Notes: generated by a model not told the origin, from the letters alone. Counted from the stretch's first letter, positions 42,377 through 51,912 are shown. The stretch is 55,789 nt of DNA from Kiloniellales bacterium (GCA_028280455.1 JANQLT010000107.1:1-55789); one strand, 5' to 3'. Numbers and translations are program-made.

Positions 42377-43126
42377 TCAGGGCGAGGCCCGGCAGATGGC
42401 CCGGAATTCCTCGGCCTTGAGGCTGGCGCCGCCGACCAGCGCGCCGTCGACGTCGGCCAGCGCCAGCAGGCCGGCGGCATTGTCGGGCTTGACCGAGCCG
42501 CCGTAGAGCAGGCGGATCCGCGCGGCCGCCTCCGGGCCGAACAGCACGCCCAGGCGCGCCCGGATATGGCCGTGGGCCTCGGCGACGTCCTCGGGGGTCG
42601 CGACCTTGCCGGTGCCGATCGCCCAGACCGGCTCGTAGGCCAGGACCAGGGCGTCGCCGCGCTCCGGTACCGAGCCCGCCACCTGGCGCTCGATCACCGC
42701 CAGCGCCTCGCCGGCCGCCCGCTCGGCCTCGGTCTCGCCGAGGCAGACGATGGGCGTCAGGCCGGCGGCCTGGGCCGCCTGCGCCTTGGCCCGGACCGTG
42801 GCGTCGCTCTCGCCGTGGCCCTGCCGGCGCTCGGAATGGCCGACGATGACGAAGCGGCAGCCGAGGTCGGCCAGCAGCGGCGCGGCGGTGTCGCCGGTGA
42901 AGGCGCCGCTCGCCTCGGCATGGCAGTCCTGGCCGCCGAGTGCCACCGGGCCGGCCCCGAGCGCCTCGCCGACCGGCACCAGAAGCGGCGCCGGCGGGCA
43001 GACGACGATGTCGCAATCCGGCGCCGCCGCGCCGCCCGCATGGCCCGCGACGGCCGCGGCCAGGGCGATCGCGTCGTCGCGCAGGCCGTTCATTTTCCAG
43101 TTAGCCGCGATCAACGTTCGCCGCAT
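42377..43126 (-). CDS. tpiA: Triosephosphate isomerase
   Basis: 249 residues. The catalytic set is complete: Lys in IAANWKMNG (about 7-15), electrophilic His in IVGHSERR (about 93-100), catalytic Glu in LAYEPVWAIGTGK (about 159-171), and the phosphate loop LYGGSVKPDNAAG. It interconverts dihydroxyacetone phosphate and glyceraldehyde 3-phosphate in glycolysis. GGGGAG lies just before the ATG. It is divergent from the DUF3179 gene and followed by secG. Confidence 0.97.
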   Translation of the reverse strand: MRRTLIAANWKMNGLRDDAIALAAAVAGHAGGAAAPDCDIVVCPPAPLLVPVGEALGAGPVALGGQDCHAEASGAFTGDTAAPLLADLGCRFVIVGHSERRQGHGESDATVRAKAQAAQAAGLTPIVCLGETEAERAAGEALAVIERQVAGSVPERGDALVLAYEPVWAIGTGKVATPEDVAEAHGHIRARLGVLFGPEAAARIRLLYGGSVKPDNAAGLLALADVDGALVGGASLKAEEFRAICRASP

Positions 43127-43219
43127 GGCGGGCTCCCCCTGCTACCAATTGGGCCGGTGGTAGCACGGCCCGTCGGGCGGTACGAGATCCCGCGGCCCGT
43201 CTTGGTGGAGGAAGATGCC

Positions 43220-44562
43220 TTGTCCCGATTGACGACCGTCACCGCTGCACTGGTCGGTCTGCTCGCCCTGTCGTTGCCGGCGATCGCCGCCGAAGAAGTC
43301 GACGAGGAGGCCCTGGCCTTGGCCCGCCAGGCCTTGGCGCCGGACCGGGCCGCGCGCGAGTTCGCCCTGACGGCCATCGCCCGGCGCGGCAAGCCCGACA
43401 TGGCGGCGGCGCTGATCCAGCTCCTGCGCTTCATCGCCGAGGACAAGGCCGTCCAGCAAACCCTTGAGCACATTACCAAGGCCAGCCCGGGGGAGGACTG
43501 GCACGACTGGATGCTGTGGCAGCAGGCCCATCCCGAGATCGTGCCCTTCGCCGGCTTCGACGCCTTCAAGGCCGACGCCCTGGCGATCGTCGACGAGAGC
43601 TTCCGGCTGTTCCTGCAGCCCGGCGTCGCACACGAGATTCGCCTGGAGGAGGTCACCTGGGGCGGCGTGGTCAAGGACGGCATCCCGGCCCTGGTCAACC
43701 CGGCCCTGATCGCGCCGCTCCAGGCCACCTACCTGACGCCGGAGGAGCCGGTCTTCGGCGTCGAGATCAACGGCGACGCCCGGGCCTACCCGCTGCGGAT
43801 CATGGACTGGCACGAGATGTTCAACGACGTCATCGGCGGCGTGCCGGTGGCGCTGGCCTACTGCACGCTCTGCGGCTCGGGGATCCTCTACGAGACCGAC
43901 GTCGAGGGCCAGCCCGAGCCCTTCGTCTTCGGCTCCTCCGGCTTCCTCTACCGCTCCAACAAGCTGATGTACGACCAGATCACCCACTCGCTCTGGAACC
44001 AGTTCAGCGGCCGGCCGGTGGTCGGGCCGCTGACCGGCTCGGGCATCGAGCTGAAGGTCCGGCCGGTCGCCATCACCACCTGGCAGGACTGGGTCAAGCG
44101 GCACCCCGACACGCGGGTGCTGTCGCTGGAGACCGGCTACGCCGCGACTATCGGCCGGGGCGGCCCTACGGCAGCTATTTCGAGAGCCCGGACCTGATGT
44201 TCCCGGCCCTGCTGGCCGACGACCGCCTGCAGGCCAAGGACTACGTCTTCGCCCTGCGCGACGGCGCCCACGACAAGGCCTGGCCGCTGACCGACTTCGA
44301 GGGCGGCGGGGTGCTCAACGACCAAGTCGGCGATCTCGAGCTGGTCCTGGTCGGCGACGCGGCGACCCGCAGCGTCCGGGCCTACCGCCGCGACGGCCGG
44401 CGCTTCGAGGCGGTCCCCGGCGCGCCCCTGACGCTGGTCGCCGACGGCCAGAGCTGGCAGGTCACCGAGGAAGCCCTGGTCGGGCCGGAGGGTGCCGCGC
44501 TGGCGCGCCTGCCGGGCCACATCGCCTATTGGTTCGCCTGGGCCGGCTTCAACGCGCAGTGA
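43220..44562 (+). pseudogene. DUF3179 family protein, interrupted by a single-base frameshift
   Basis: It begins at a TTG behind GGAGGAAG, with a signal peptide (LTTVTAALVGLLALSLPAIA). The frame then runs through DUF3179 blocks (FGVEINGDARAYPLRIMDWH, MFNDVIGGVPVALAYCTLCG, YRSNKLMYDQITHSLWNQFS, TTWQDWVKRHPDT) to LSLETGYA near 44142. There it shifts: the expected continuation RRDYRPGRPYGSYFESPDLM is in the next frame and continues to the stop at 44562. Restoring one C after GGCTAC would give about 447 residues. The cause is a one-base deletion or a sequencing error. Family function is unknown. The family's conserved CTLCGSG is intact. Confidence 0.8.
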
Positions 44563-44717
44563 CCGAAATCCTCTAGAGTCCTTGCGGAAATGGCGGTTGC
44601 CGGCCCTCGGGCCGGTTCCTAAGATGCCGCCCCCGATGCCCCGCGCCGCTCGGCGCCGGCCGCGGGAGTCCAGCGCAGAACGCCGGAAAGCCGAGGCCCA
44701 GGAGGACAGCGCGGCCG

Positions 44718-46616
44718 ATGTTGACGAACGTCCGAAAGTCCATCGCGAAGGTCCTGATCTTCATTCTCTTCGGCCTGCTGATCCTGAGCTTCGCGGTCTG
44801 GGGCATCGGCGACATCTTCCGCGGGCCGGGCCAGGCGACCAGCGTCGCCGAGGTCGGCTCGATCACCATCGAGCAGCAGGAATTCTCGCGCGACCTGCGC
44901 CAGGAGCTGACCCGGCTGCAGACCAGCTTCGGCGGCCGCCTCTCCATGGAGCAGGCCCAGGCGCTCGGGCTGGTCGACCAGGTGCTGCAGCAGATGGTCA
45001 GCCGCGCGCTCTTCGACCAGCAGGCGATCGACCTCGGCATGGCGGTCACCGAGGAGCAGATCAAGGACACCATCCGCAACGAGCGCGCCTTCCAGAACCA
45101 GTTCGGCGAGTTCGACCCGCGGCGCTTCGACAACGTCCTGCGCAGCCTAAACCTCTCGGAGGCCGGCTACATCCGCATGATCAGCCGCGAGATCTCGCGC
45201 CAGCAGATCGCCGCGGCGTTGGGCGCCGTGGCGCTGCCGCCGGAGCTGCTGGCCGAGCGCATCTTCACCTACAGCGAGGAGCGGCGCAGCGCCGAGACGA
45301 TCCTGATCGAGAGCGCCAGCTTCCACGACCTCGGCGAGCCGAGCGAGGCCGACCTGCAGGCCCTGCACGAGGAGTTCGCCGCCCAGTTCATGACCCCGGA
45401 GACCCGCAGCCTGACCCTGATCCACCTGCGGGCGGAAGACCTGGCGAAGGAGATCGCGATCTCCGACGAGGCGCTGCGCGCCGAGTTCGACACGCGGCGC
45501 GACGACTACCGCGTCGCCGAGCTGCGCGACATCGAGCAGATGCTGTTCGACAGCCGCGAGGAGGCCGAGGCGGCCCGCAGCCGGATCGAGCAGGGCGAGG
45601 CCTTCGACGCCGTGGCCCGCGAGCTGACCGGCAGCGGCCCGATCGGCCTCGGCCAGCTCTCCCGGGAGTCGCTGGCGCTGCAGGCCCAGGCCCTGGCGGA
45701 CGCCGCCTTCGCGCTGCTCGAGGAGGGCGTGACCCAGCCGGCCGAGAGCGACTTCGGCTGGCACCTGCTGCGGGTCACCGCCATCACGCCGGGCCAGGAG
45801 CCGGTCTTCGAGGCGCTGAAGGACGAGATCCGGGCCGGCCTGGCCCGCGAGCAGGCGGTCGATGGCCTGGTCTCGATCGCCAACGAGCTCGACGACATCC
45901 TGGCGGGCGGCGAGAGCTTGGAGACGGCGGCCGCCCAGCTCGACCTCTCCCTGGTCAAGGTCGGCGCCATCGACGGCCGGGGCCAGGACGCCCAGGGCCA
46001 GGCGATCGACGGCCTGCCGCCGCTCGACGAGTTCCTGCCGGTGCTCGCCGAGACCGCCGTCGGCGAGGAGAGCCTGCTGACCGAGACCCGCGAGGGCGAC
46101 TACTTCGTCCTGCGCGTCGACGGCGTGGTGCCGGCCGAGCCCCGCACCCTCGAGGCCGTGCGCGACGACGTCGCCCAGCTCTGGCGGGCGCGCAGCCGCG
46201 AGCGCCTGGCCGAGGAGAAGGCCGAGGCCCTGGCCGCGCGCGCCAAGGAGGGCATCGCCCTGACCAAGCTGGCCGAGGAGGAAGGCCTGTCCCTGGTCAC
46301 CCGCGGGCCGCTCAATCGTTTCGGCCAGGGCGAGGACGCCGCCGGCGCCTCGAGCGACCTGCTCAGCACGCTCTTCGAGCTCGACGAGGGCGCGGTCGAC
46401 GTGGCCAGCGAGCAGACCGGCTTCCTGGTCGTCAAGCTGACCGGGATCGATCGCCCGGCGCCGAGCGATCGCCCGGACTCGCTCTCGACGATCGAGGAGC
46501 GCCTGGCCGCCGAGCTCAACGACGACCTGATCTCCGGCTTCTCCCTGGCGCTGCGTCAGACCTACGACGTCACCGTCAACGGCGCCCTGATCCAGGAAGT
46601 CGTGACGCGCTACTAG
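44718..46616 (+). CDS. ppiD: PpiD-like membrane-anchored peptidyl-prolyl isomerase
   Basis: 632 residues. One N-terminal transmembrane helix (IAKVLIFILFGLLILSFAVW, about 9-28) anchors a large periplasmic part: SurA-N-like chaperone region (about 35-230), a parvulin domain (about 255-370; LRDIEQMLFDSREEAEAARS, GIGxLGQLSRES-like stretch GPIGLGQLSRESL, FALLEEGVTQPAES), and a second parvulin-like region. It assists folding of exported proteins at the inner-membrane surface. trpE follows after 19 bases, a conserved alphaproteobacterial pairing. Confidence 0.88.
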   Translation: MLTNVRKSIAKVLIFILFGLLILSFAVWGIGDIFRGPGQATSVAEVGSITIEQQEFSRDLRQELTRLQTSFGGRLSMEQAQALGLVDQVLQQMVSRALFDQQAIDLGMAVTEEQIKDTIRNERAFQNQFGEFDPRRFDNVLRSLNLSEAGYIRMISREISRQQIAAALGAVALPPELLAERIFTYSEERRSAETILIESASFHDLGEPSEADLQALHEEFAAQFMTPETRSLTLIHLRAEDLAKEIAISDEALRAEFDTRRDDYRVAELRDIEQMLFDSREEAEAARSRIEQGEAFDAVARELTGSGPIGLGQLSRESLALQAQALADAAFALLEEGVTQPAESDFGWHLLRVTAITPGQEPVFEALKDEIRAGLAREQAVDGLVSIANELDDILAGGESLETAAAQLDLSLVKVGAIDGRGQDAQGQAIDGLPPLDEFLPVLAETAVGEESLLTETREGDYFVLRVDGVVPAEPRTLEAVRDDVAQLWRARSRERLAEEKAEALAARAKEGIALTKLAEEEGLSLVTRGPLNRFGQGEDAAGASSDLLSTLFELDEGAVDVASEQTGFLVVKLTGIDRPAPSDRPDSLSTIEERLAAELNDDLISGFSLALRQTYDVTVNGALIQEVVTRY

Positions 46617-46635
46617 CGCGCCCGGTGCCGCCAGC

Positions 46636-48144
46636 ATGCTGTCCCTGCCCGACTTCGAGAGCTTCGCGCGCGCCTACCGGGAGGGCCGCGCCCAGGTGGT
46701 CTCGACCAAGCTGGTCGCCGACCTGGAGACGCCGGTCTCCGCCTTCCTCAAGCTGGCCGACGGCCGGCCCTACAGCTTCCTCTTCGAGTCCGTGGAAGGC
46801 GGCGCGACCATCGGCCGCTACTCCTTCATCGGCCTCAAGCCCGACCTGATCTGGCGCTGCCGCGGCGAGCGCGCGGAGATCAACCGGCAGGCGCGCAGCG
46901 ACCCGGCGGCCTTCGAGCCGGAGCCCGGCAGCGCGCTGGAGAGCCTGCGCCGCCTCGTCGCGGACTCGGCCATCGCGCTGCCGCCCGAGCTGCCGCCGAT
47001 GGCGGCCTGCCTGGTCGGCTACATGGGCTACGACATGGTCAAGCTCATGGAGCGCATCGAGGACGACAATCCCGACGTGCTCGGCGTGCCCGACGGCCTG
47101 TTCCTGCGGCCGACCATCATCGCGGTCTTCGACCGGGTCGAGGACCAGGTCACCGCCGTCACGCCCGTCTGGCCGCAGGAAGGCGTCAGCGCCGAGGCGG
47201 CCTACGAGCGGGCGCGCGAGCGCCTGGCCGACATCGTCGCCGACTTCGAGCGCTCCCTGCCCTACCGGCGCGAGCGGATCGAGGCCGGGGCGACCCTGCC
47301 CGATCCCGCCTCCAACATGAGCCGCGAGGCCTTCCACGCGATGGTCGAGCGGGGCAAGGAGTACATCTTCGCCGGCGACATCTTCCAGGTCGTGCTCTCG
47401 CAGCGCTTCGCCCTGCCCTTCAATCTGCCGCCCTTCGCGCTCTACCGGGCGCTGCGCCGGCTCAATCCCTCGCCCTTCCTGTTCTACCTGGACTTCGGCG
47501 AGTTCTCGGTCGTCGGCTCGAGCCCGGAGATCCTGGTCCGGCTGCGCGACGACAAGGTGACCATCCGGCCGATCGCCGGCACCCGGCCGCGCGGCGCCAC
47601 GGCGGCCGAGGACCTGGCGCTGGCCGAGGACCTGCTGTCGGACCCCAAGGAGCTGGCCGAGCACCTGATGCTGCTCGATCTGGGCCGCAACGACGTCGGC
47701 CGGGTCTCGCAGGTCGGCAGCGTGAGCGTCACCCAGCGCAACGCGATCGAGTACTACAGCCACGTCATGCACATCGTCTCCAACGTCGAGGGCAAGATCG
47801 ATCCGCGCTACGACGCCATGGACTCGCTGATCGCCGGCTTCCCGGCCGGCACGGTCTCCGGCGCGCCCAAGGTCCGGGCCATGGAGATCATCACCGAGCT
47901 GGAGCCCGAGCGCCGCGGCATCTACTCGGGCGCGGTCGGCTACTTCGGCGCCGACGGCGCCATGGACACCTGCATCGCCCTGCGCACCGCCCTGGTGAAG
48001 GACGGCACGATCTACGTCCAGGCCGGCGGCGGCATCGTCGCCGACAGCGACCCAGAAGCCGAGTTCCAGGAAAGCTGCAACAAGGCCCGGGCGCTGATCA
48101 GGGCCGCGCAGGAGGCCGTGGATTTCGCCGCCGGGCGGCGGTGA
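46636..48144 (+). CDS. trpE: Anthranilate synthase component I
   Basis: 502 residues. The N-terminal region (about 30-160) carries the tryptophan-feedback site segment ESVEGGATIGRYSFIG. The C-terminal chorismate-binding domain (about 235-495) has FAGDIFQVVLSQRF, VVGSSPEILVRL, IAGTRPRGATAAEDLALAED, LLDLGRNDVGRVS, HIVSNVEGKI, AGFPAGTVSGAPKVRAMEII and QAGGGIVADSDPEAEFQE. It makes anthranilate from chorismate, with glutamine nitrogen supplied by TrpG. trpGDC are not downstream; the next gene converges. It lies directly after ppiD and probably shares its transcript. Confidence 0.96.
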   Translation: MLSLPDFESFARAYREGRAQVVSTKLVADLETPVSAFLKLADGRPYSFLFESVEGGATIGRYSFIGLKPDLIWRCRGERAEINRQARSDPAAFEPEPGSALESLRRLVADSAIALPPELPPMAACLVGYMGYDMVKLMERIEDDNPDVLGVPDGLFLRPTIIAVFDRVEDQVTAVTPVWPQEGVSAEAAYERARERLADIVADFERSLPYRRERIEAGATLPDPASNMSREAFHAMVERGKEYIFAGDIFQVVLSQRFALPFNLPPFALYRALRRLNPSPFLFYLDFGEFSVVGSSPEILVRLRDDKVTIRPIAGTRPRGATAAEDLALAEDLLSDPKELAEHLMLLDLGRNDVGRVSQVGSVSVTQRNAIEYYSHVMHIVSNVEGKIDPRYDAMDSLIAGFPAGTVSGAPKVRAMEIITELEPERRGIYSGAVGYFGADGAMDTCIALRTALVKDGTIYVQAGGGIVADSDPEAEFQESCNKARALIRAAQEAVDFAAGRR

Positions 48145-48153
48145 GACGCGCGG

Positions 48154-48924
48154 TCAGTTCGGATAGGCCTTCGTGGCCGAGCTGCCGTCCTCGGCGGTCT
48201 CGCCTTTGAGCCAGTCCCGGGCCTTCACCGCCAGGTCCGCGGACATGCGCTCGAAGGGGTCGTTCGACATCAGCTCCACCGCGATGGCGAGCAGGCCGCC
48301 CGGCGCGTAGCCCGCGGTGGTGACCATGTTGTAGTAGGCGGCCAGGCCCTTGCCGTTGACGCGGTCCTTGAGCTCGAAGTTGATCTCCATGACGTGGCTG
48401 CCGCCGAGAATCAGCGCCTGCCCGCCGGACACGATATGGACGTTCTTGATGTCGACGACCGCCACGGCCGGGTCCGGCCCTTCGAAGGCCGGCATCATCG
48501 CCTTCTCGAACTGCTGCTTCATGACCGCGACGGCGCGTTCCTTGACGTAGGCCTTGGCCTCGGGGCTGTTGACCAGGGCGCTGTAGTCGCAGTCGTTGTC
48601 GCTCTTCTTCCGCGACGCGCCGGGCCCGGCGCCGACTTCGCGGCTGCCTGAGGTCCGCTCCGGCGGGCTGCAGCCTTGGGAGCGCGCGTACTCCCGCTCG
48701 GCCTCGCCCCACCAGAGGCGCGTGTCGGGCCGGATGTTCACCTCGACGACCTCGACGCCCAGGTCCCGGATCTGCTCCGCGGTCAGCGGGTTGGCCGGCC
48801 CCGTGGCGCAGGCGCCGAGCGCCAGGCACGCGAGCCCGGCGGCGAGCACGGACAGGAAGGGTCGAGACGAGCGGCCGACCCGGCTCGGTCGGACGTCGGG
48901 CGTGAAGCGGGCTTGCGCGGTCAT
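48154..48924 (-). CDS. Putative lipoprotein
   Basis: 256 residues from the ATG at 48924 (AAGGGGA upstream). The N-terminus has a basic stretch, then a hydrophobic segment ending in a lipobox LALGAC, so it is a predicted lipoprotein with an unusually long n-region. The mature part contains LGVEVVEVNIRPDTRLWWGE, a Cys-containing Ser/Gly-rich insert, YVKERAVAVMKQQFEKAMM and VVDIKNVHIVSGGQALILGG. No family is recognised. Similar beta-rich lipoproteins occur across the alphaproteobacteria. Confidence 0.65.
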   Translation of the reverse strand: MTAQARFTPDVRPSRVGRSSRPFLSVLAAGLACLALGACATGPANPLTAEQIRDLGVEVVEVNIRPDTRLWWGEAEREYARSQGCSPPERTSGSREVGAGPGASRKKSDNDCDYSALVNSPEAKAYVKERAVAVMKQQFEKAMMPAFEGPDPAVAVVDIKNVHIVSGGQALILGGSHVMEINFELKDRVNGKGLAAYYNMVTTAGYAPGGLLAIAVELMSNDPFERMSADLAVKARDWLKGETAEDGSSATKAYPN

Positions 48925-49268
48925 GATGTCCCCTTGACGGCTTGGCGGCGGCACGGGGCCACCCCGGCGCCACGCGAAGGCAAACGCATGGGACCAGATA
49001 GGCGAGGAATAGGCCGGTCAACAAGCCGAAAATACAACGTTGGATCCTATGGCCGAAGCCCGCCGCTCTTCGGGCCTTGGCAGCCGGGCCAAGGACATGG
49101 GCGCCGACATCGAGCCCTCGCCGGCCGAGGCCGTTCGCCGCGATCGCCGGCTGAAACACGCCGAGCGGTGATTCCCGGATCGACTTGGTGTAGGGGTCGC
49201 GGAGGCATTGCAGTCGCGGCCTTCCGCCAGGGATGGCGGGGCCGGCACAGAGCACAGGAACGGCGGCC
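48925..49268. other. Intergenic region with a minor reading frame and a shared block
   Basis: 344 bases between divergent genes. A 40-codon plus-strand frame (49049-49171; MAEARRSSGLGSRAKDMGAD) has only a weak ribosome site and no recognised family. The segment 49170-49229 is closely repeated at 50576-50634. Nothing else is visible. Confidence 0.4.
49170..49229. repeat. Shared upstream block, copy 1
   Basis: GATTCCCGGATCGACTTGGT, GTAGGGGTC and GTCGCGGCCTTCCGCC align with 50576-50634. This copy lies 40 bases before the sulfatase start. Confidence 0.6.
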
Positions 49269-50492
49269 ATGAACCGATCCCCGGCGCGGGCGCGGAACGT
49301 CCTGCTGATCGTCTTCGACTACATGGGCTACGCGGACATCGAGCCCTTCGGCCGGTGCGAGATCCGCACGCCGCACATTCGCCGGCTGGCCGAGAGCGGC
49401 CGGCGCTACAGCGACTGCTACGGCGCCGCGCCGATCTGCGGGCCGAGCCGGGCGGCCATGCTGACCGGGCTCTACCCGCGCCGGCTCGGGATCGAGCGCA
49501 ACGTCGAGCCGGACGAGCCGGGCCTGCCGACTTCGGAGAAGACCCTGGCGCGCTTCCTGAAGGACGCCGGCTGGCAGACCGCGCTCTACGGCAAGTGGCA
49601 CCTGGGCCATGCCGAGGCGGAGAGCCCCAACGCCCACGGCTTCGACGACTTCCTCGGTTTCCACGACTGGAACGTCGACTACTACTCGCACAAGACCAGG
49701 GGCGGCGCGCCGGGGCTCTATCGCAATCTCGACCAGGTCGAGCGGACGGGCTACGCGACCGACCTCTTCACCGACGAAGCGGTCCGCTTCATCGAGGACA
49801 AGGGCGACGCGCCCTTCTTCCTCTATGTCGCCTACAACGCCATGCTGCCGCCCTACAGCCCACCCGGCCTGGAGGGCCGGCCCGAGGGCTTCGACCGCTG
49901 GGTCAACGGCGCGCGGGCCGACTACGTCGCCGCCGTCGAGCATCTCGACGCGTCGGTCGGCCGGCTCATGGCGGCGCTCGAGAAGCGAGGCATCGCCGAG
50001 GATACCCTGGTGATCCTGACCTACGACCACGGCGGCGGCGAGATGGCCACCAAGGGGCCCTTCTTCCACGGCTTCGGCACGCTCTGGGAGGGCGGCATCC
50101 GCGTGCCGCTGGTCCTGCACTGGCCCGCCGCGGTGCCGGCCGGCGGCCTCTCCGCCGAGCCGGCGATCCTGATGGACGTCACCGCCACGGCCCTGGCGGC
50201 TGCCGGCGTCTCGCCGGACCGGCCCTTGGACGGCGTCGACCTGCTGGCGTCCGAGGCCGCCGAGGCGCCGGAGCGCAGCCTGTTCTGGCGCATCGACCTG
50301 CCGGCCGAGAGCGAGACCTGGCTGGGCCGCAAGCAGCGCGCCGTGCGCCGCGGCCGCTGGAAGTACCTCTGGGACGGCGGCGCGGAATTCCTCTGCGACC
50401 TCGACCAGGACCCGGGCGAGCGCGTCGACCTCGGCTACCGCGAGCCGGAGATCCTGGCCGCGCTGCGGGCCGCGGCCAGCGGGGATTGGTGA
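49269..50492 (+). CDS. Sulfatase (formylglycine type) with an altered metal site
   Basis: 407 residues from the ATG at 49269 (AGGAACGG upstream). The modification signature CGPSRAAMLTG (about 57-67) matches C-x-P-S-R, so Cys57 should become formylglycine. YGKWHLGH (about 101-108) and ILTYDHGGGE hold other active-site residues. The N-terminal metal motif, normally two adjacent Asp before LG or MG, reads FDYMGYAD, so one calcium ligand is Tyr. No signal peptide is seen, implying a cytoplasmic enzyme. The substrate is unknown. It could be a sulfatase with weakened metal binding or a phosphonate-monoester-hydrolase-like relative. Confidence 0.8.
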   Translation: MNRSPARARNVLLIVFDYMGYADIEPFGRCEIRTPHIRRLAESGRRYSDCYGAAPICGPSRAAMLTGLYPRRLGIERNVEPDEPGLPTSEKTLARFLKDAGWQTALYGKWHLGHAEAESPNAHGFDDFLGFHDWNVDYYSHKTRGGAPGLYRNLDQVERTGYATDLFTDEAVRFIEDKGDAPFFLYVAYNAMLPPYSPPGLEGRPEGFDRWVNGARADYVAAVEHLDASVGRLMAALEKRGIAEDTLVILTYDHGGGEMATKGPFFHGFGTLWEGGIRVPLVLHWPAAVPAGGLSAEPAILMDVTATALAAAGVSPDRPLDGVDLLASEAAEAPERSLFWRIDLPAESETWLGRKQRAVRRGRWKYLWDGGAEFLCDLDQDPGERVDLGYREPEILAALRAAASGDW

Positions 50493-50575
50493 GCGGGGAT
50501 TGGTGAGCGGCGGGGCGGCTTCCGAAGGCCTTGCCGAGGCCCTTCACGATCGATTGATGTCATCCTTTGACCGAT

Positions 50576-50634
50576 GATTCCCCGAGCGACTTCGTGTAGG
50601 GGTCAAAGGGATTTCGTGGTCGCGGCCTTCCGCC
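50576..50634. repeat. Shared upstream block, copy 2
   Basis: GATTCCCCGAGCGACTTCGT, GTAGGGGTC and GTCGCGGCCTTCCGCC align with 49170-49229. This copy lies 56 bases before the YceI start. Confidence 0.6.
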
Positions 50635-50689
50635 GGCGTGGGGAGGCCGTTCTTGCGTATTGAGAAACAGTCGGAGGAATCGAGGGCAA

Positions 50690-51283
50690 ATGTCTGACCG
50701 GACGGTTTTCTATGGCGTCTTGGCCCTGGCCGCATCGGCGTTGGCCGGGCCCGCTCTGGCGGCCGAGACCTACTACACGGACCAGGGCCACACCGAGGTG
50801 ATCTTCGGCTGGAACCATGCCGGCGTCTCGTTGCAGCACGGCGAGTTCACCGTCTCCGAGGGCGTCCTGACCATCGATCCGGACGACGTCGAAAGCGCCA
50901 AGCTCGAGGTGACGATCCAGGCCGCCAGCGTGGCGACCGGCGTCGAGGCCCTCGACAAGCACCTCAAGAGCTCGGACTTCCTCAACGTCGAGGCCCACCC
51001 GGAGATCACCTTCGTCAGCACTGCGGTGAAGCGCACCGGCGACATGACCGCCGAGGTGACCGGCGACCTGACGCTGCACGGGGTCACCAAGCCGGCCACC
51101 CTGGAGGTCACGCTGATCCACCGCGGCGCCCATCCGGTCGCCCAGTTCATCGACTACTACAAGGGCAACTGGCTCGGCTTCAGGGCCACCACCGAGATCG
51201 ATCACCAGGCCTTCGGCGTCGGCAGCTTCTCGACCGGCCCGATCTCCATCGAGATCAACACCGAGATGAAGGACCGGCCCTAG
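50690..51283 (+). CDS. YceI-family periplasmic lipid-binding protein
   Basis: 197 residues from the ATG at 50690 (GAGGG close upstream). A signal peptide (about 1-24, ending ALAAE) is followed by one YceI lipocalin-like barrel: YTDQGHTEVIFGWNHAGVS, LDKHLKSSDFLNVEAHPEIT, VTGDLTLHGVTKPATLEVTL and FRATTEIDHQAFGVG. Family members bind polyisoprenoids or amphiphiles in the periplasm. It stands alone and is followed by a hairpin at 51303-51337. Confidence 0.9.
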   Translation: MSDRTVFYGVLALAASALAGPALAAETYYTDQGHTEVIFGWNHAGVSLQHGEFTVSEGVLTIDPDDVESAKLEVTIQAASVATGVEALDKHLKSSDFLNVEAHPEITFVSTAVKRTGDMTAEVTGDLTLHGVTKPATLEVTLIHRGAHPVAQFIDYYKGNWLGFRATTEIDHQAFGVGSFSTGPISIEINTEMKDRP

Positions 51284-51302
51284 CGCCGCAATACCCGAAC
51301 GC

Positions 51303-51344
51303 CGACGGGCCGGCGCCCCGTCTGGGGGCCCGGCCCGTTTCTCG
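51303..51344 (+). terminator. Probable terminator after the YceI gene
   Basis: ACGGGCCGGCGCCCC and GGGGGCCCGGCCCGT pair around GTCT with two mismatches, followed by TTCTC. The T-run is short, so efficiency is uncertain. Confidence 0.6.
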
Positions 51345-51405
51345 GGCGATCGGATGGCGAAAGGCGCGGCGCGGGGGGCGAACGCCGAGCCCCTATCGCC
51401 TGGCC

Positions 51406-51912
51406 TTACTCGCCGGCCTCCAGGTAGAGGTACCCGAGGCCCGCGGCGACGCCGAGGCCCTTGTTGTGGGAGACCGCCGGCTTCAGGCCGATGCTGTCGT
51501 CGCTGCCGCCGACCAGCAGGGCCGCGCCGCCGCCGACACCGGCCGTGACGCCGGCCTTGGCGCCCGCGTAGTGGCCGGCGAGCTGATGGGTGCCGGGCTG
51601 GAAGTGGCTGGCGACGACGGTGAAGATGACAGTCTCGTCGTGCTCGATGTGCAGGTCGATGCCGAGGCCGATGCCGGTCTCGCCCTTGTAGCGCTCGATG
51701 CTGCCGTCGCTCTCCTTGAACTCGCACTGGATGTCGGCCGTCGAGTGCACCAGCAGGTTGATGCGGCTGCCGGGCACGGTCTTGCAGGTCAGGACGCCGA
51801 CCTCGGCGCCGGATTCGTCGCCCGCCGAGGCAGGCGCGGCGGCCAGGCCGAGGGCCAGGGCAAAGGCGGCACCCGACAAGGCGGCGCCGATGCGATTGAC
51901 GTGGACGGACAT
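51406..51912 (-). CDS. DUF992 family secreted protein
   Basis: 168 residues from the ATG at 51912 (AAAGGAG upstream). A signal peptide spans about 1-32 (ALSGAAFALALGLAAAPASA). The mature part matches DUF992: VGVLTCKTVPGSRINLLVHS, IQCEFKESDGSIERYKGETG, IGLGIDL, AGHYAGAKAGVTAGVGGGAA, and a C-terminal strand YLYLEAGE. The glycine-rich segment is compatible with beta structure at the outer membrane. Function is unknown. The family is nearly confined to alphaproteobacteria. Confidence 0.85.
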   Translation of the reverse strand: MSVHVNRIGAALSGAAFALALGLAAAPASAGDESGAEVGVLTCKTVPGSRINLLVHSTADIQCEFKESDGSIERYKGETGIGLGIDLHIEHDETVIFTVVASHFQPGTHQLAGHYAGAKAGVTAGVGGGAALLVGGSDDSIGLKPAVSHNKGLGVAAGLGYLYLEAGE

